Source of the DNA: Betaproteobacteria bacterium
GTDB taxonomy: Bacteria > Pseudomonadota > Gammaproteobacteria > Burkholderiales > SG8-41
Assembly: GCA_025356695.1 (NCBI GenBank)
Contig: JANXSE010000156.1
Coordinates: forward strand, 1-6,406
Length of the DNA: 6,406 nucleotides
Direction: 5' to 3'
Under the pieces are notes generated by a model, which searched no databases, had not been told where the DNA came from, and was given only the letters and a program-made list of their open reading frames with translations. Position numbers and translations under genes: made by a program. Positions 4,566-6,406 of the stretch are shown here, in pieces (within the stretch, counting starts at the first letter, position 1; each line of letters starts with the position of its first letter).

Positions 4566-5504
4566 ATGTCCATCGCGTACGCATTAGGCATCTGCCTTGC
4601 CAACGCGCAAACCTTCCCGACCAAACCCGTGCGCTTCGTCTCCACCGCGGTGGCCGGCGCCACCGATACCGTCGGCCGCCTGATTGCCAACGGCCTCACC
4701 GACAAACTGCATCAGCAGGTCATCGTTGACAGCCGCGGCGGCGCCAACGGCATCATCGGCAGCGAGATCGTCGCGCGGGCCACCCCTGACGGCCACACCG
4801 TGCTGATCTCGACCGCGTCGTTCGCCATCAATCCAAGCATCTATCGCAAGCTGCCGTACTCACCCGACGATTTCGCGCCGGTGACGCTGATCGTCACCTC
4901 CGGCGGTTTGTTCCTGATTACCAATCCGTCGGTGCCGGCGCGCAGCGTGCGCGAACTGATCGACCTTGCGAAGTCGAAGCCGGGCGAAATCTCCTATGGC
5001 TCGGCCGGTGTGGGCAACATCACGCACATGGCCGGCGAACTCTTCAACATCATGACCGGCACGAAATTCAACCACGTGCCTTACAAGGGCGCGGCGGCCT
5101 CGTTCACCGATGTGCTCGGCGGCCACGTCTCGTTCATGTATTCGGGCGCGATCCAGTGCGCGCCGTCGGTGAAATCCGGCAAGGTGCGCGCCCTCGGCTT
5201 CACCGGCCCGCTGCGCTCGAAAGTACTGCCCGAGGTCGCCACACTCGACGAACTCGGCCTCAAGGGCTATGAAGTCCAAAGCTGGTACGCGCTCTACGCG
5301 CCGGCAAAAACGCCGAAAGCCATCGTCAATAAGCTGCGCGACGCAGTCGTCGCCGTCATCCGCGAACCGCAGAACAGCGAGCAACTGGAAAACTGGGGCC
5401 TCACGCCGGTCGGCGGCACACCCGAACAGTTCGGCGAATTCCTGCAAAAGGAAATCGCCAAATATCAGCGCATCGTGCGCGAAGCGAATATCTCGCGCTC
5501 TTGA
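4566..5504 (+). CDS. Bug-type tripartite tricarboxylate transporter receptor (periplasmic binding protein)
   Basis: From the ATG at 4566 the product is 312 aa and matches the Bug/TctC family along its length. It shows PTKPVRFVSTAVAG (18-31), SRGGANGIIGSEIVARATPDGHT (56-77), SYGSAGVGNITHMAGELF (143-160), NHVPYKGAAASFTDVLGGHVSFMY (169-192) and the family's C-terminal ENWGLTPVGGTPEQFGEFLQKEIAKYQRIV. Such proteins bind small carboxylates or similar solutes in the periplasm; many are orphans, as here, with no TctA/TctB genes in the window. The signal peptide is odd: MSIAYALGICLANA-QT has an AxA-type cleavage site after residue 14 but no positive N-region. No Shine-Dalgarno is present because a 20-bp hairpin ends 2 nt before the ATG. 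The frame stays open upstream to an ATG at 4371, but that extension is translated repeat sequence. The original start was probably lost to repeat insertion, so expression or export may be impaired. Confidence 0.88.
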   Translation: MSIAYALGICLANAQTFPTKPVRFVSTAVAGATDTVGRLIANGLTDKLHQQVIVDSRGGANGIIGSEIVARATPDGHTVLISTASFAINPSIYRKLPYSPDDFAPVTLIVTSGGLFLITNPSVPARSVRELIDLAKSKPGEISYGSAGVGNITHMAGELFNIMTGTKFNHVPYKGAAASFTDVLGGHVSFMYSGAIQCAPSVKSGKVRALGFTGPLRSKVLPEVATLDELGLKGYEVQSWYALYAPAKTPKAIVNKLRDAVVAVIREPQNSEQLENWGLTPVGGTPEQFGEFLQKEIAKYQRIVREANISRS

Positions 5505-5515
5505 TTCTGTCGCCT

Positions 5516-5552
5516 CGTAGCCCGGAAGGAGTGCAGCGTATTCCGGGCTACG
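5516..5552. repeat. REP-like hairpin after the Bug gene
   Basis: CGTAGCCCGGAA (5516-5527) and TTCCGGGCTACG (5541-5552) form a perfect 12-bp stem with a 13-nt loop. GTAGCCCGGA...TCCGGGCTAC units are a common bacterial intergenic repeat. It begins 11 nt after the Bug stop codon and sits between two convergent genes. It may act as a bidirectional 3' barrier, though it has no T-tract. The stop codon of the minus-strand CWC gene lies in its right arm. Confidence 0.85.
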
Positions 5553-5772
5553 GGTTCAAGGCATTGTATTTAGCGACACAGCTCTGGCAGATACAGGCGA
5601 CATTGCGCAAATTTTCCGGGACCCGCGCGAGCAATTCAGAACTGAAGGTCGTGTTCAGGCACCAGCACGGCTGATCAGAGTTTCCGCCTTGCGCCGAGGC
5701 GCAGGCGTTCGACTGGCCGCACAACGGGCAGGTCGCCGCGATTGCAGATGCGCCGGCGATTGTGGATTTCAT
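5548..5772 (-). CDS. Cysteine-rich CWC family protein
   Basis: The small protein (74 aa) has eight cysteines in the order C15-PL-C18, C24, C36-W-C38, C60-I-C62-QS-C65. The CWC and CxCxxC groups and the length match the Cys-rich CWC family, which is thought to bind a metal such as zinc; no function is established that I know of. I chose the ATG at 5772 because the residues upstream are untypical and the next upstream start would run into the hydrolase gene. The ribosome site is weak. It follows the hydrolase gene on the same strand with a 25-nt gap, so the two are probably co-transcribed. Its last codons and TAG come from the REP-like hairpin at 5516-5552, so the native C-terminus may have been altered by the repeat. 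Confidence 0.85.
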   Translation of the reverse strand: MKSTIAGASAIAATCPLCGQSNACASAQGGNSDQPCWCLNTTFSSELLARVPENLRNVACICQSCVAKYNALNP

Positions 5773-5797
5773 TCGGATAGTTTGCACGCCGCCACAA

Positions 5798-6406
5798 TCA
5801 CTTCGCCGGCTGCAACACATCCTCCAGCCAGTCCCACATGTAGGCAGTACCGATGCTCAGATTGTCGATCTGGCAGTGGTGATAACCGCCCTCTTCGCGC
5901 GTGAATACCTTCATGTGTTTGTTGGCCGAACCGCAGGCGGCGATCATGTGCTCGGCGTGATCGGTCGGCGCCTGCGCGTCGCCTTCGCCGTGCACCAGCA
6001 GATAGGGGCAGCGCATTTTCTGGATCACGCCATCGAGTTTGAAGCCTTCGAGTTTCTGGAACGCTTCTTCCTTGGTCTGCACGCCAAACACCCACAGCAG
6101 ATGCTGCCAGGGCACCGACAGCGACAAGGCCTCGCCGCGCTCGATGCGCGCCAGGCGCTGCTGCCACTTGGTGTGGTAATCCCACTCGGGGCCCCATGAG
6201 ATGCAGCAGGCGAAGCGTTGATCCATCGACGCGGCGCGTGGCGCGTAATAGCCGCCGAGCGACAGCGCCATGATGCCGATGCGTTTCGGATCGAATTCGG
6301 GACGCGCCGCGAGATAGTCGTACGCAGCACCGGCGTGGCGCTCGGTCTGATAATGCAGCGGCAGATTGCGGAAGCGGATCGCCTCGCCATTGCCCGGGCC
6401 GTCGAG
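5798..6406 (-). CDS. Alpha/beta hydrolase, C-terminal part (runs off the right edge)
   Basis: The minus strand is open from the right edge to TGA at 5798-5800, giving 202 residues; the N-terminal part is outside the window. It starts with LDGPGNGEAIRFRNLPLHYQ. A DGPGxGE strand-turn before the nucleophile is typical of the FrsA/DUF1100-like hydrolases related to 2,6-dihydroxypseudooxynicotine hydrolase. The nucleophile elbow is IGIMALS49LGGYYAPRAA; the first glycine of GxSxG is replaced by alanine. The acid is probably D143 in LLVHGEGDAQAP, and the base H176 or H177 in EGGYHHCQIDN. A cap region rich in tryptophan lies between. All three catalytic positions seem present, so an active esterase or C-C/amide hydrolase is plausible; the substrate is unknown. 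The CWC gene follows it. Confidence 0.85.
   Translation of the reverse strand, partial: LDGPGNGEAIRFRNLPLHYQTERHAGAAYDYLAARPEFDPKRIGIMALSLGGYYAPRAASMDQRFACCISWGPEWDYHTKWQQRLARIERGEALSLSVPWQHLLWVFGVQTKEEAFQKLEGFKLDGVIQKMRCPYLLVHGEGDAQAPTDHAEHMIAACGSANKHMKVFTREEGGYHHCQIDNLSIGTAYMWDWLEDVLQPAK

Overview
The window looks like a chromosomal piece of a betaproteobacterium, most likely of the Burkholderiales or a related group. The flanks are GC-rich. There is a periplasmic Bug-type (tripartite tricarboxylate transporter) receptor with no transporter genes beside it, which is typical of that group. Several palindromic intergenic repeats also fit betaproteobacterial genomes. This assignment is inference; no marker gene fixes the species.

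Left flank (1-564): the 5' part of an AsmA-family inner-membrane/periplasmic protein on the minus strand, preceded on the same strand by an intact tRNA-Gly(CCC) with its own sigma70-type promoter.

Central block (about 565-2505): its base composition is visibly more AT-rich than both flanks. It holds a secreted PAP2/class A acid phosphatase-like gene (minus), the C-terminal remnant of a beta-barrel outer-membrane protein (plus) with a clear intrinsic terminator, and a small lipoprotein (plus). The block is bracketed by two inverted copies of a roughly 194-bp segment made of tRNA-Gly(CCC), its promoter and an upstream 11-bp palindrome. The left tRNA copy is intact. The right copy (2506-2576) has a broken T-stem and no encoded CCA. 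The simplest reading is a small horizontally acquired or rearranged accessory block at a tRNA-Gly locus.

Right flank (2577-6406): GC-rich, ordinary metabolic and transport genes. These are a cupin protein (minus) diverging from an MFS transporter (plus), then two palindromic repeat elements, then the Bug-type receptor (plus), whose start codon lies 2 nt from a 20-bp hairpin and whose signal peptide looks clipped. A further REP-like hairpin follows. Last come a cysteine-rich CWC-family small protein and the C-terminal part of an alpha/beta hydrolase, both minus and probably co-transcribed.

I see no CRISPR array, defence system or complete transposon. The most notable features are the inverted tRNA duplication with its conserved upstream palindrome, the damaged tRNA copy, and the remodelling of gene ends by repeats (start of the Bug receptor, stop of the CWC gene).
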